Assembly (NCBI RefSeq): GCF_014645555.1
Contig: NZ_BMLY01000004.1
Location: 115,786-179,785 of the forward strand
DNA length: 64,000 nucleotides
Direction of reading: 5' to 3'
Origin: Silvimonas amylolytica
GTDB lineage: Bacteria > Pseudomonadota > Gammaproteobacteria > Burkholderiales > Chitinibacteraceae
Every line of letters begins with the position of its first letter. The first letter of the stretch is position 1. The position numbers and the translations under genes were made by a program. Of this stretch, positions 8,895-18,310 are shown in pieces. The notes under the pieces were generated by a model. That model was not told the origin of the DNA. It saw nothing but the letters and a program-made list of their open reading frames with translations, and did no database searches.

Positions 8895-10446
8895 CGGTAG
8901 GCCCCTCTTTTGTTTCTCGAACGTGTTTCACTACTTCGGCAACAGCGAGAATAGTCCGGTCGTTGATCGTCGCAATACGGGTATCTGTTTTCTTCAAGAG
9001 ACGTTCACGCTCCGCTAATAAGTATGAGAGAACTTCTTCGTGGGGTCCTTCCACCCATGCTTGAAAACTGGGGCAGGTGTAACAGGCAATGGGGGCAAGG
9101 AACCCACATGCACCGTGGCGGCCGCAATTGCCCATTGGTTTTAGTTTGGTGTCAAAGCGCGGATCTGCGATTCGGTATGCATGATCATTGTTGAATACGG
9201 CATCGGATTGGTCCTCGATGAAAGTACCCGCAAACGCGCGAGCAAGCGGGGCCATTCGCAGTGCGATTGCTTTGTCAATACGCTCAATAATTTCGGGAGT
9301 TGCTTTGACGTAAATTCCAACGTTCTGGGTGTCCGAATGATCCAATAGTTCTGCAATAATTAGTTCGCCGTGTCCCTCACGAGCTGCAACTGTCGCAACG
9401 GTATGTCTGAGTCGCTTGGAAGTGATTTCAATTGGTTCACCTGTTCGCTCCGAAATGACCTTTAGATCTTCGAAAATAGAGCTGATTCTATTTCCAATTT
9501 CGCGTGGTGATGTATGGTATTGAAAAGCATGGCGATAACTTCGGTTTTTTTTCCTTTGAGGAAATAGTGGAGCATCTGAAGCGGCCCCGACGAAGTTTTT
9601 GATTTTCTCGAAGCGAAGTCTAACTTGAGCGGCATATGCAAAAAGCATTGCACCTATTGTCTCTGTTATAAGCCGATCGGTGAATTGCTCCCGGCGCATC
9701 ATAGCGTTTGCTTGTTTGACACGTGGCACTCTCAAAACGTATTCGTGGCTTCCATCCGCTTTTTGTATTTTCTGTATATCGCAAACCTTTAGCATTGCAA
9801 TTTGAATATTTCTCTGTCCTAAAAGGAGGCTAAGCCAGGCTAATAGATAATCATCTAGGGCTACCTCTCCATTTGAAAAAAAATGATTTAATGCTCTTTG
9901 AATCGCCGACCGTTCAGTGTCTGTCAATGGGCCCAAAGTGGGATTCATTGTGAGTACGGCGGTACCTTTTCTGTTTCCTTTCAGGCGAATTTTACTTAGA
10001 TATTTTGCTGCATCATCTGTTATTCCGGGGATTCCAAGCTGGTGCCATTTTTTTAAAAATGCCCTCAATGACCCTAATTTCCATTCGGTTTCAGCGTTGA
10101 GTGTATTGTGGTAATTTATTAATAAGTATGAATCAATGATGTTCACGGGATTTCCGGTCGTCGTAGCCATTGTCGTTATCATTCGAAGTAGGTGATTGAA
10201 CGCTCCGACAGATGTTGCGCTTTCCGTATTCTCCAAATACCAGATCAAGGCCGGTTTTGCTTGTTCAATTATATTTTTTGTGCAATACGGTATTAGTCGA
10301 TCAAAATTTAAGCTAATTGACGCAAGCCCATCATGAAACTTCCAGCATTTTTTATTTGGATCGAATACCGCTCCGCTAAATGTTTCCACGCTTGAAGGTA
10401 AGGTCCAAGTGTTTCTTTGGACTAGTTTAGGCGCTTGGCTACTCAT
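8884..10446 (-). CDS. ginB: Tyrosine recombinase, second of the trio (GinB-like)
   Basis: 520 residues from the ATG at 10446, which overlaps the stop of the first recombinase by 8 bases; an upstream TTG at 10485 is less likely. Catalytic residues: Arg in LGQRNIQ (about 215), KRLRHT (a Lys/Arg version of HxxR, about 350) and Tyr in NVGIYVK (about 385). A cysteine-rich tail, CGRHGACGF…CYTCPSF, resembles the one in the third recombinase. The middle of the gene (about 9450–10400) is clearly richer in A and T than the flanking chromosome, as expected for a horizontally acquired gene. Confidence 0.75.
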   Translation of the reverse strand: MSSQAPKLVQRNTWTLPSSVETFSGAVFDPNKKCWKFHDGLASISLNFDRLIPYCTKNIIEQAKPALIWYLENTESATSVGAFNHLLRMITTMATTTGNPVNIIDSYLLINYHNTLNAETEWKLGSLRAFLKKWHQLGIPGITDDAAKYLSKIRLKGNRKGTAVLTMNPTLGPLTDTERSAIQRALNHFFSNGEVALDDYLLAWLSLLLGQRNIQIAMLKVCDIQKIQKADGSHEYVLRVPRVKQANAMMRREQFTDRLITETIGAMLFAYAAQVRLRFEKIKNFVGAASDAPLFPQRKKNRSYRHAFQYHTSPREIGNRISSIFEDLKVISERTGEPIEITSKRLRHTVATVAAREGHGELIIAELLDHSDTQNVGIYVKATPEIIERIDKAIALRMAPLARAFAGTFIEDQSDAVFNNDHAYRIADPRFDTKLKPMGNCGRHGACGFLAPIACYTCPSFQAWVEGPHEEVLSYLLAERERLLKKTDTRIATINDRTILAVAEVVKHVRETKEGPTDDL

Positions 10447-11725
10447 CCGTAGTGCCCCCACTAATTTGCTTGCTCTGCATTTCAAGCGAAACCCGTTGTG
10501 CTTTGATGCGAATATGCCTTCGGGTATAGCCCGCTGCGGTTTGCGAGGTTGGCGACCAGCCCATCAAGAAAGATCGCATACGCTGTTCATCGGGTTCGGA
10601 AATGCGTTGGGTATCCATCGTCTCGGAAAATCGATCATTCCAGGTGTGACGCAGTGCGTGCGGAGTGACCTGTTCGAACCATTCTGGAAAGGCTAACCGC
10701 AGTTCAATGAATATGTCGTTTACGGCGCTCAGCGAAAGCGGGGCCCCTGTACCTGAGGCGACGAACAGAAATGGGTGGCGTCTCGCTTTTTCAATTCCCC
10801 GACGTGTCTTGGCAATATAGTCGTGGGTGAGCTTGCATAAAGCAGAAGATAGAGGCAATTTCCGATCCCTGGTTTTGACTCGGGGCTCTGTTTTTCTGGG
10901 GTCCTCAGGATCATCGGCTCGCCTCGCAATGATGACTTCCTCGGCCTGGAAGTTAATATCGGAAATCTTGATATTAAGAAGCTCGCCCCGCCTCAGCCCA
11001 AGGTCATGGAGCCAACGAATAATCAGGTGGTTTCGTAGTCGAACCCCTTCGCTAAGCCAAGGGTTCTCGGTCGACTCGGGCGCGGTCACGGCCAGTAGCC
11101 GTTCGCGCACCACGTTGGCCAGTCCTTCACGTTGGCCGACCCGGTTCCAGCTTTTATGCCTTGGGATTCGAGCGCTCAGCCCATCCTTGCACCGTACCCA
11201 GGCAGCCCAAAGAACGGATTCTTCATCCCTGCTTGGAGAGGTATGTCCTATGTGATAGCGAACAAGCCAGTCTAGATAATCGCGGATTGCACGGATGCGG
11301 TTGGCTGCGGTGTGCCCCTTAACCCCCGGAACTATCGTTTGCGACTGAACAAGGCGGATCGACTCGGATTTGCCCCGCCGTGGGGAGCGAGCTTGGGAGG
11401 GGAAATGATCTGTGGATAATTGTTCAACGATTCTCTGCTTGCAATATCGGACAAGATCATCAAGTTCGTTCAGTGAAAGAATGGTGTTCTGACGGAGTCT
11501 TTCGTCGAGTTCGATGTTTCGGGCGTGGAGAAATAGATGAAGATGCATGATTGATCTGAGCGTTTGATCAATCGTATTACTGGCTTTGTTGGTGGCACGG
11601 AGTTCGCTCAACGAATACACCGTGGGTTCGAACAGGGGTTCGCCCGAAGTGCGTTCAATCAGGACAGGCAGTCGTTCGCCAGAACGGAGAACGAGGGTCC
11701 GGACGGAGTATGGATTGACGTACAT
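10439..11725 (-). CDS. ginA: Tyrosine recombinase, first of the trio (GinA-like)
   Basis: 428 residues from the ATG at 11725; a GTG at 11752 in the same frame is the alternative, and neither has a strong ribosome site. The catalytic domain is complete: Arg in GLRRGE (about 246), HALRHT (about 356–361) and Tyr in AAGYTRRH (about 400). The N-terminal 180 residues would form the core-binding domain. It is the promoter-proximal gene of the four-gene operon and lies closest to the island end beside ssb. A 9-bp inverted repeat immediately upstream may be its operator or a recombinase binding site. Confidence 0.8.
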   Translation of the reverse strand: MYVNPYSVRTLVLRSGERLPVLIERTSGEPLFEPTVYSLSELRATNKASNTIDQTLRSIMHLHLFLHARNIELDERLRQNTILSLNELDDLVRYCKQRIVEQLSTDHFPSQARSPRRGKSESIRLVQSQTIVPGVKGHTAANRIRAIRDYLDWLVRYHIGHTSPSRDEESVLWAAWVRCKDGLSARIPRHKSWNRVGQREGLANVVRERLLAVTAPESTENPWLSEGVRLRNHLIIRWLHDLGLRRGELLNIKISDINFQAEEVIIARRADDPEDPRKTEPRVKTRDRKLPLSSALCKLTHDYIAKTRRGIEKARRHPFLFVASGTGAPLSLSAVNDIFIELRLAFPEWFEQVTPHALRHTWNDRFSETMDTQRISEPDEQRMRSFLMGWSPTSQTAAGYTRRHIRIKAQRVSLEMQSKQISGGTTDE

Positions 11726-11793
11726 TTGTTTACACCCATAAGAGGTGAACACTAATACGTCATAGCAGGTCTGCTGGAAAAAACTGTAAACAA
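11726..11793. promoter_or_regulatory. Nested inverted repeats before ginA: candidate island end or operator
   Basis: TTGTTTACA (11726–11734) and its exact inverted copy TGTAAACAA (11785–11793) flank a 50-bp spacer that itself contains the palindrome AGCAGgtCTGCT (11764–11775). The region lies between the first recombinase gene and the ssb terminator. Such nested repeats fit a tyrosine-recombinase core and arm arrangement, or an autoregulatory site for the operon. Confidence 0.45.
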
Positions 11794-11794
11794 C

Positions 11795-11825
11795 AAAAAA
11801 GCGGAATCAAATCAATGACTCCGCT
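11795..11825 (-). terminator. Intrinsic terminator of ssb
   Basis: On the minus strand an 8-bp stem (GCGGAGTC with GATTCCGC, one G·T pair) is followed by six T residues (11800–11795). It lies 33 bases past the ssb stop codon. It marks chromosomal sequence, so the mobile module must begin to its left. Confidence 0.8.
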
Positions 11826-11857
11826 CTTGTTGTTAACATTTATGAAAAAGGTACGTC

Positions 11858-12376
11858 TCAAAACGGGATGTCATCCTCAAAATCATCAAAGCTGCGGGCC
11901 GGGGCCGGCTTTTTCGGGGCTGCTGCGGCCGGGGCCGGAGCGGCCATTTGCGGGCGAGCGGCTGGCGCTGGTGCGGCTGCGTATTCCTGGTTGAAGTCTT
12001 CGTAACCGCTACCGCCTTGATCACCACCCATGCCGCTACCACCACGGCCAGACAGCATTTGCATCTGGTCGGCGATGATTTCGGTGGTGTAACGATCAGC
12101 ACCGGTTTGCTTGTCTTGCCACTTGCGCGTCTGGATACGACCCTCGATATACACCGAGCTACCTTTTTTCAGGTACTGACCGGCGATTTCTGCAAGACGG
12201 TTGTACATGGTGATGTTATGCCACTCGGTCTTTTCTTGTTGCTGACCTTGTTTGTCCTTGAAGCGTTCCGTAGTGGCAATGCTGAAATTGCATACGGCGC
12301 CGCCAGAGGGCAGATAGCGGGTTTCCGGGTCGCGGCCCAGGTTGCCGATCAACAGCACTTTGTTGAGCGATGCCAT
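11858..12376 (-). CDS. ssb: Single-stranded DNA-binding protein
   Basis: 172 residues. The N-terminal OB fold (about 1–110, starting [21 protein letters not shown]) binds single-stranded DNA as a tetramer. A Gly/Ala/Pro-rich linker follows, and the acidic tip DDFEDDIPF recruits replication and repair partners. In betaproteobacteria ssb usually follows an MFS gene that is divergent from uvrA. Here that neighbour lies about 8.8 kb away because the hexuronate cluster intervenes. The ribosome site AAGGAA is about 12 bases before the ATG. Confidence 0.97.
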   Translation of the reverse strand: MASLNKVLLIGNLGRDPETRYLPSGGAVCNFSIATTERFKDKQGQQQEKTEWHNITMYNRLAEIAGQYLKKGSSVYIEGRIQTRKWQDKQTGADRYTTEIIADQMQMLSGRGGSGMGGDQGGSGYEDFNQEYAAAPAPAARPQMAAPAPAAAAPKKPAPARSFDDFEDDIPF

Positions 12377-12542
12377 AGAGTGGTATTTCCTTGAAGATGA
12401 ATGACAGACGGCGCTGCAAAAGCGCCTGGATAACGGGTGAGTATAACGGGGTAGGCGCGCGGGCGCGAGCCAGGTTTACGCCTTTGATGCGATATATCGG
12501 GCTAGCGCGCTGACCGGCTTCTCTAGCGGATTGGGCTGCCGC

Positions 12543-12576
12543 AAAAAACCGGCACATCAGTGGGGATGTGCCGGTT
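12543..12576 (-). terminator. Intrinsic terminator of the hexuronate/GH31 operon
   Basis: A 12-bp stem (minus strand AACCGGCACATC with GATGTGCCGGTT, loop of six) is followed by TTTTTT, 26 bases past the GH31 stop codon. It separates the sugar cluster from ssb. Confidence 0.85.
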
Positions 12577-12601
12577 GGTGCAGACAAGGCGAGGTGCTCA
12601 A

Positions 12602-15010
12602 TCACGCATTCAGCGTGATCTGCCGACCCATTGCGCTTTGCCGGTCAGCGCTGATCGTCCAGCCGGCGCAACGCAACGGCCGCATCTCTTTGGCAGGCAG
12701 CACGATTGTGACCGCGCGGGTTGGTTTGGCGGCCGGGCAGCGCAAGTGCAGGTCAATTGCGGTGGCGGTGCTTTCCAGACGGACTTGCCACAGGTGCTGG
12801 TCTGCATCGTCCATGGCGACCAGTTGTTCGCCGTCGTCATCAAAGCATTGGGTAGAAACTACGCCTGGACCTTGATGCGGGAACAGGGCGAAGCCACGGG
12901 CATCCGCAGGACGGTTGAAATGCTGTTCGGCCACGTTCAGGGCAAGTACGGCGCCTTCCCGTACAAACAGCGGCGGCAATTCCTTCAGTGTGGCGGATAC
13001 AGTCACTTCCTGACCGCCGGTATACAAATTGCCGTCGCGCAGGTCATACCACGCGGTACCTGCAGGCAGGTATACACGCCGCGTGGTCTGGTTTTCTTCA
13101 ACCACAGCGGCCACGAGCAAGTGATCACCCAGCAAGAACTCATCGTTTTCTTCATAGCAACGCGGGTCATCCGGGAATGCCAGGAACGTTGCCCGGATCA
13201 CCGGCTCGCATGCCACGTGCGAGCGCCATAACAAGTGGTACAGATGCGGCAGCAGACGATAACGGAAACGGATCAGGTCACGAATCTGCGGCGTCGCTTC
13301 CGGGTACATCCATGGTTCGTTGACGATTTCGCCAGGTTTCCAGGAGTGGATAGAGAAACGTGGTAGCAACAGTCCGGCCTGAATCCAGCGGACAAACAAT
13401 TCTGGCGATGGCACCGGGCCTTCAAAACCACCAATGTCGTGACCGGTATTGGAGACGCCAGACAAAGCCAGGCCTACACCCATCTTGATGTTGTATTTGA
13501 GTGTTTCCCAACTGGTGTAGTTATCACCAGACCAGGTCTGGACATAACGCTGCATACCGGTAAACCCGGCGCGCGTGACCAGGAACGGGCGGCGTGCAGG
13601 GTCGTGTGCTACTTGTGCGCGGCGGGAAGATTGCACCATCAGCATGGTTTGCAGTGGCTTGGCCTGCGCAGCTGGGCGGGGCGTACCAAACTGATGTGCG
13701 CGAGCATGCGAATTCCAGATTTCGTATTCGTTGTTGTCGTTCCACATGGCGGCCATGCCGAAATCCAGCAGCGTGGATTTGATATTGCTTTCCCACCAGG
13801 TTGCGGCTTCGGGATTGGTGAAGTCCAGATAAGAGCCAAAGCCGCCCCAGAATTGCGCCATGTTGGGGGTGCCATCCGGATCTTTGACAAACAGCCCGCG
13901 CGCTGCCGCTTCTGCGTAGCGGGGATGGTCGTGCAGCAGACAAGGTTTGATGTTGGGAATCAGGCGGATGCCATGGTCCCGGTAGTGTTTTACAAAACGG
14001 GCCGGGTCCGGGAACTTGCTCTTGTTCCAGTTAAACACATAGCGTTTGTCGCCAATGGAGGTGTAACCAGAAGAAAGATGGAATGAGTCGCACAGGATGT
14101 CGTGCTCTTCGCAATGTGCCAGGAATTCATTCATGCGCTCCTGTGCATCGGGTGCATCGGTATAGGCCATGGTCGAGCCGGAATACCCCAGACCCCAGCG
14201 CGGCATCAGCGCCGGGCGACCCGTGAGCCAGGTGTAGCGCTGGACGATATGCAGCAGGCTGGCGCCGCCAATGATGTAGTAATCCAGATCGCCATGTTCA
14301 GCCACAAAGGAGCGGAACAAGCCGTTGTAGGCATCAATGGTGCAGCCCATGTCAAAGTGGCAATCTGCCGAGGTATCGTAAAAGATGCCCAGCGGGACTT
14401 TGTTGGTGCGGTGCCAGCTCAGATGAAACGGGATGTGTTTATAGAGCGGGTCGGTCGTGCGGGCGTTATAGCTAGGGCAATCTACGTTGATCATGCTGAA
14501 GCGACGGCCATGGCGATTGGTATCGCCGGTCCGTTCGCCCAGGCCAAAGTACATATCGTCTGGCGTGCGTTGCAGATAGTGATAGACGCGCTGATCCCAC
14601 CAGCCGAAGTTGACGGCTTCGGTGACACGATCGGCTGCGGCTGGCAGCCATTGGCTATTCAGGCAGGTTTCCCAGCTGCATTTGAAGCCAGTACGGGTGA
14701 TGGTCAGGCGCAATTGTGCGGTGGTCAGGACAAATGTGTCTTCACCCTGGCTGAGTGTAAAACCGGGCAGGTTAAATCCTGACAGATCAAACCGGTCACG
14801 ACCTTGCGGTGGCACGTCGTCCAGCCCCGGCGCAACGGCCCACGTGGCCGGGTGATTGAGTTTGCCGTCGGGCAATACCATGACGCGAATAATGTCTTCT
14901 TCCAGCACAAAGACGTGGGCGATATGGTTTTCTGAGGTTGCCGCAAAAGTCAGATGGGCCCCTTCCTGGCGTGCCAGCTCAAAAACAGGGGGGTTGGCAA
15001 TGGAACTCAT
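12602..15010 (-). CDS. Glycoside hydrolase family 31 (alpha-glycosidase)
   Basis: 802 residues without a signal peptide, so cytoplasmic. Family GH31 retaining glycosidases hydrolyse alpha-linked gluco-, xylo- or galacto-sides. The nucleophile region reads MWNDNNEYEIW (Asp about 405) instead of the commoner WNDMNEP, and the acid/base Asp lies in TWSGDNYTSWE (about 475). Substrate specificity cannot be read from this. It is the last gene of a minus-strand cluster with a hexuronate-type transporter and mannonate enzymes, so it may release the sugar from an imported alpha-linked oligosaccharide. Its ATG follows GGAG at 6-base spacing. Confidence 0.9.
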   Translation of the reverse strand: MSSIANPPVFELARQEGAHLTFAATSENHIAHVFVLEEDIIRVMVLPDGKLNHPATWAVAPGLDDVPPQGRDRFDLSGFNLPGFTLSQGEDTFVLTTAQLRLTITRTGFKCSWETCLNSQWLPAAADRVTEAVNFGWWDQRVYHYLQRTPDDMYFGLGERTGDTNRHGRRFSMINVDCPSYNARTTDPLYKHIPFHLSWHRTNKVPLGIFYDTSADCHFDMGCTIDAYNGLFRSFVAEHGDLDYYIIGGASLLHIVQRYTWLTGRPALMPRWGLGYSGSTMAYTDAPDAQERMNEFLAHCEEHDILCDSFHLSSGYTSIGDKRYVFNWNKSKFPDPARFVKHYRDHGIRLIPNIKPCLLHDHPRYAEAAARGLFVKDPDGTPNMAQFWGGFGSYLDFTNPEAATWWESNIKSTLLDFGMAAMWNDNNEYEIWNSHARAHQFGTPRPAAQAKPLQTMLMVQSSRRAQVAHDPARRPFLVTRAGFTGMQRYVQTWSGDNYTSWETLKYNIKMGVGLALSGVSNTGHDIGGFEGPVPSPELFVRWIQAGLLLPRFSIHSWKPGEIVNEPWMYPEATPQIRDLIRFRYRLLPHLYHLLWRSHVACEPVIRATFLAFPDDPRCYEENDEFLLGDHLLVAAVVEENQTTRRVYLPAGTAWYDLRDGNLYTGGQEVTVSATLKELPPLFVREGAVLALNVAEQHFNRPADARGFALFPHQGPGVVSTQCFDDDGEQLVAMDDADQHLWQVRLESTATAIDLHLRCPAAKPTRAVTIVLPAKEMRPLRCAGWTISADRQSAMGRQITLNA

Positions 15011-15058
15011 TGGTGTCTCCGTTGAACTATGAAAAACAGATGCAATAAACCGTGGTGC

Positions 15059-16381
15059 TCACGCCATGACCGGCACAGCGGGAGGCATTGAAGGGCGACG
15101 ATCCCAGATAAAGATGAACATCAGCAGCGCGCCAACCAGATCAAACAGGCCGAGGCAAATAAACACGCCAAAGAAACCGCCTGCGCCATACAGCGTGGTG
15201 ACGTGGCCAATAACCAGCGTGGAGATCGCCGCCGCCACCCAGGCGAAGGAGCCGCGCAAACCGTTGGCAGTCGCCACTTGCTGGGCCGGGATGGTTTCCA
15301 TGACCAGTACGCCCAGCATGCTGGAGACCAACTGGTGGCCAAAGCCGCCCATCGAAATCAGCAATACCGCGATATAAGGGTTTTGGGAGAAAGCGGCGGC
15401 GGTCAGGCACAACATGCAAAACGCACCTGTTGTTGACGTTAGTACTGCGGCGTTAATCCGGCTCAGGTTGAAGCGTTTGCTCAGCAGCGGCACCATGTAA
15501 CCACCCAGAACGTTGGAAATATCTGCCAGCAAGAACGGTAGCCAGGCGAACATCGCAATGTCTTTGAGCTTGAACCCATGCACCTGGGCCATATACAGCG
15601 GCACCCAGAAACCCAGTGCTTGCCATGCCGGCTCTGACAGAAAGGCGGGCAGGGCAATGCCATAAAAGCGGCGGATTTTCAGTAACTGGCCCAGCGAGGT
15701 CCACAGTGCCGGTTTCTTGCCGGTGAACGGCGGGTCTTGATCGGCCAGAATATGCTCGCGCTCTGCCGGGTTGATCAGCTTGCTCTCCCGCGGCGGTGCG
15801 TACACCTTCCACCAGATCAGCGCCCAGACAATACCCAGCGCGCCCGGCACGACAAAGGCGGCCTGCCAGCCAAAAACAGAATGCAAGCCATAGATCAGCG
15901 GCGGGGCCAGCATGCCCCCCAATGAAAACCCGACACCGCCCCATCCGTTGGCAATGGTGCGTTCTTTCTTGGGAAACCATTCGGTCATGACCTTGGCGTT
16001 GGCCGGCGCAGCCGCCGCCTCGGTGGTGCCCATGAAAAAGCGCAGGATGGCCAGGTGAATCCAGTTGGCTGCGCCTGAATGGAAAATACAGGTTATCGAC
16101 CACAAAACGGCACAAACAGCAAAGCCGATTTTTAATCCGATGACGTCAATCAGCCAGCCGCAAATGGGCTGGGCAATGGTATAGGCTGCCTGAAAAGCGG
16201 TGGTGATGTAGCCGTATTGCTCATTGCTCATATTGAACAATGTTTTCAATTCAGGCGCCATAATGCCAAGTGAATTCCGGGTGACGTAATTGAGCGTCAC
16301 ACCTGAAATAAACAAGACAATAATCACCCACCGCATATTTCTGAAACCGGTACTTTTTTGAGATAAAGACGGCGAATCCAT
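15059..16381 (-). CDS. MFS transporter, anion:cation symporter family (ExuT/GudP-like hexuronate uptake)
   Basis: 440 residues with about 12 transmembrane helices. The opening MRWVIIVLFISGVTLNYVTR and the motif RFFMGTTEAAAAPANAKVMTEWFP are typical of the ACS group, whose members import glucuronate, galacturonate or aldarates with protons. It sits between the porin and GH31 genes, 48 bases before the latter. With the mannonate enzymes upstream it most likely imports a hexuronate or hexuronate-containing sugar. TGGAG lies six bases before the ATG. Confidence 0.88.
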   Translation of the reverse strand: MDSPSLSQKSTGFRNMRWVIIVLFISGVTLNYVTRNSLGIMAPELKTLFNMSNEQYGYITTAFQAAYTIAQPICGWLIDVIGLKIGFAVCAVLWSITCIFHSGAANWIHLAILRFFMGTTEAAAAPANAKVMTEWFPKKERTIANGWGGVGFSLGGMLAPPLIYGLHSVFGWQAAFVVPGALGIVWALIWWKVYAPPRESKLINPAEREHILADQDPPFTGKKPALWTSLGQLLKIRRFYGIALPAFLSEPAWQALGFWVPLYMAQVHGFKLKDIAMFAWLPFLLADISNVLGGYMVPLLSKRFNLSRINAAVLTSTTGAFCMLCLTAAAFSQNPYIAVLLISMGGFGHQLVSSMLGVLVMETIPAQQVATANGLRGSFAWVAAAISTLVIGHVTTLYGAGGFFGVFICLGLFDLVGALLMFIFIWDRRPSMPPAVPVMA

Positions 16382-16495
16382 ATAACACTCCAGCGATGAC
16401 CCCGGGCAAACCTTGGGCTTGCCCGGGAAAAACGGACGGTGTTGAAAGACAGAACGAAAAGAAATTAAAAAAGGGCGATGATCAGGCGTTATGCC

Positions 16496-18007
16496 TTACC
16501 ACCAGGACTCCACCTGGACCCCGAATGAACTGCCGTTGGTGGCGTTTGCATCCACGCTTTGCGTCTTGCCATTGGCTTGATTCATGAAGTTGTTACGATC
16601 GTTGCGGGCAGCGTCGTTCCAGCGTGCGTAGGTGTAGAACACACGCATTTCCGGTCTGGCCAGGGCGCTTCTACCCGCCGCGGCGGTCAAGGCAACGGTG
16701 GCTTTGCCCAGCGTTTCGGTTTTACCGGTGCTGTCGGGCTTGTAACTCTGGTATCCGAAATCCGTTGCCAGGCCGAACATGTCGTTAAAGTGATATTGCG
16801 GATGCAAGCCCGCCGAGAACCACTTGTCGTCACCGTTGTTAGCGTATTTGTACTGATCCTGGCGGTAGACGACGGCGGCCAGTGCAGTCCATTTGCTGTT
16901 CGGGATGTCCAGCGCAGCCGTACTGAAGATCTGGAAGGTGGCATCGCTGGCCGTTGCGTTCTGCAACACCTGGCCAAAGTTGCCGTTGGCATTGGCGCCC
17001 CGTCCGTACTGGATGCCGACGGTGTTATTGCCCCAGTCTGCAACCGGATGCTTGTACAGGGCGGATAGATACCAGCCACTGGCGGTGGACTTGGTCGGCG
17101 TAGTCGTTAAGACGGTGTTTCCGGACGCATCCGTTTGCGCCATGGTCGTGTCATCAGACTTCCAGCCGGCAGTCAGACCCGCGTTGAAAGTAAAGGCGCC
17201 GGGGCCTGCTTTCAGTCCGGACAATTTGAACAGGTTTTCCAGCCAGGTCCGGCCATTGTTGTTGCCATCGCGCGGGCGGATCAGGGCGTAGCTGAATTTC
17301 GAACCAGCCCAGCCGGTATCTACGTTCTCGATACCGCCGCCGTCACCATCACCTTGTTGATACTTGTAATCCAGCAGATAGATGTCGGGACGATCGTAGT
17401 AGCGGCGGCCAACCCACAGCGAGGCGCCCTTGAGCGGGCCGTCGCCCCAACGGGCAACGTCGGTATACATCTCTGCAAAACTGATCTTGTTACCACCCCA
17501 ATCTGAATAAGGGGCGGTCGCCAGTAATGAGGCGTGGGCGGACCACACTGCGCCGTTTGACTGGTTGTAGATAGGTGAATGAAGACCAATCCGGGCATAG
17601 GCATCGCACTCGTTGCCGAAACGGAATTTGGCGTAGCCGACACCAAAACATTCCATGGAGCCGCCTTTGCCTGCCTCGCCAAAGCCCGCACGGAAATAGC
17701 CGTTGCTGGTGACCGTCCCCACCGCGCTCTGGTTCGCCGCGCTGGTATTGGCCGGTCCAGCAGCGGGCACTGCGCTGGCTTGGGCCTGGACAGCGGCGGC
17801 TTGCGCTTGTGCTGCCGCCTCCTGCGCTTGTGCCGCTGCGGTCTGGGCTTGCGCCAGCGCTTGCTTCAGGGCTTCAACTTGCGTTGCGGCATCCTGGGCT
17901 TGCCGGGCTGCTGAATTGGCCTGCGTGGTGGCGTCTGCAGCCCAGGACTGCGTGCCGTATATCAGGCAAATCAATGCGGCAATTCGGGTTGTTTTCAATT
18001 TCATCAT
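16496..18007 (-). CDS. LamB/ScrY-type sugar porin with N-terminal coiled coil
   Basis: 503 residues. A signal peptide (1 to about 23, ending SWA) precedes an Ala/Gln-rich heptad segment (about 30–80, repeated AQAQEAAAQ units) and then the 18-strand maltoporin barrel (GYFRAGFGEAGKGGSMECFG, WVGRRYYDRPDIYLLDYKY). It ends in the expected aromatic VQVESWW. The coiled-coil extension is like that of the sucrose porin ScrY. It should let oligosaccharides cross the outer membrane for the MFS transporter encoded next. Tandem ATGs at 18007 and 18004 both fit a GGGGGAG ribosome site; the second has the better spacing. Confidence 0.88.
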   Translation of the reverse strand: MMKLKTTRIAALICLIYGTQSWAADATTQANSAARQAQDAATQVEALKQALAQAQTAAAQAQEAAAQAQAAAVQAQASAVPAAGPANTSAANQSAVGTVTSNGYFRAGFGEAGKGGSMECFGVGYAKFRFGNECDAYARIGLHSPIYNQSNGAVWSAHASLLATAPYSDWGGNKISFAEMYTDVARWGDGPLKGASLWVGRRYYDRPDIYLLDYKYQQGDGDGGGIENVDTGWAGSKFSYALIRPRDGNNNGRTWLENLFKLSGLKAGPGAFTFNAGLTAGWKSDDTTMAQTDASGNTVLTTTPTKSTASGWYLSALYKHPVADWGNNTVGIQYGRGANANGNFGQVLQNATASDATFQIFSTAALDIPNSKWTALAAVVYRQDQYKYANNGDDKWFSAGLHPQYHFNDMFGLATDFGYQSYKPDSTGKTETLGKATVALTAAAGRSALARPEMRVFYTYARWNDAARNDRNNFMNQANGKTQSVDANATNGSSFGVQVESWW

Positions 18008-18310
18008 TATCTCCCCCTCGTTTGTGCAGATCAGGAAATCTGATCAATGCGAAAATCTGTGCAGGAGCTAATGAATCGGGTATTGGGTGGCGGTTTTTTT
18101 AATTTTTTTTATTACATTTAGTATTTCTATTTTTTTGTCAATTATCTGGATTTAAATTAAATGGCCAGAAAAAATACCTGAACAAGGTTTTCCTGGATTT
18201 GCGACGGCAATATTTCTCCCTCTGGTTAAAAACCAGATCGCATGGATTCACAACATATCTGTGGCTGTAAATGCCGTGCCGGTTTACCCGGCACGGCCTG
18301 GGTTGGAGGG
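18008..18310. promoter_or_regulatory. Porin upstream region and strong hairpin after the SDR gene
   Basis: About 300 bases without a gene. A 10-bp perfect stem, GCCGTGCCGG/CCGGCACGGC (18273–18297), lies 14 bases past the SDR stop codon but has no T-run, so it may stabilise the 3' end or be a weak terminator. The stretch 18085–18170 is very A+T-rich and contains TTGACA on the minus strand (18141–18136), a plausible -35 for a separate porin promoter; the matching -10 is unclear. Confidence 0.45.

Larger units (their letters stand above)
6388..11793 (-). mobile_element. GInt-type genomic island recombination module (three integrases plus small protein)
   Basis: Four minus-strand genes overlap by 8, 11 and 4 bases: three large tyrosine recombinases of different families followed by a 149-residue protein. 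This order and coupling match the ginABCD operon that defines GInts, mobile islands first described in Pseudomonas syringae. The first gene sits next to the ssb terminator, which would place the outer island end at about 11726–11795. Island cargo normally follows the fourth gene, that is, to the left. Either the island here is nearly cargo-free and ends before 6057, or the cytochrome and sulfatase genes are its cargo and the other end is outside the window. The sequence does not decide. Confidence 0.7.

Noticed and set aside
13439-14782. Two long plus-strand frames opposite the GH31 gene
   Set aside because: Antisense to a well-supported enzyme gene; no domain signal.
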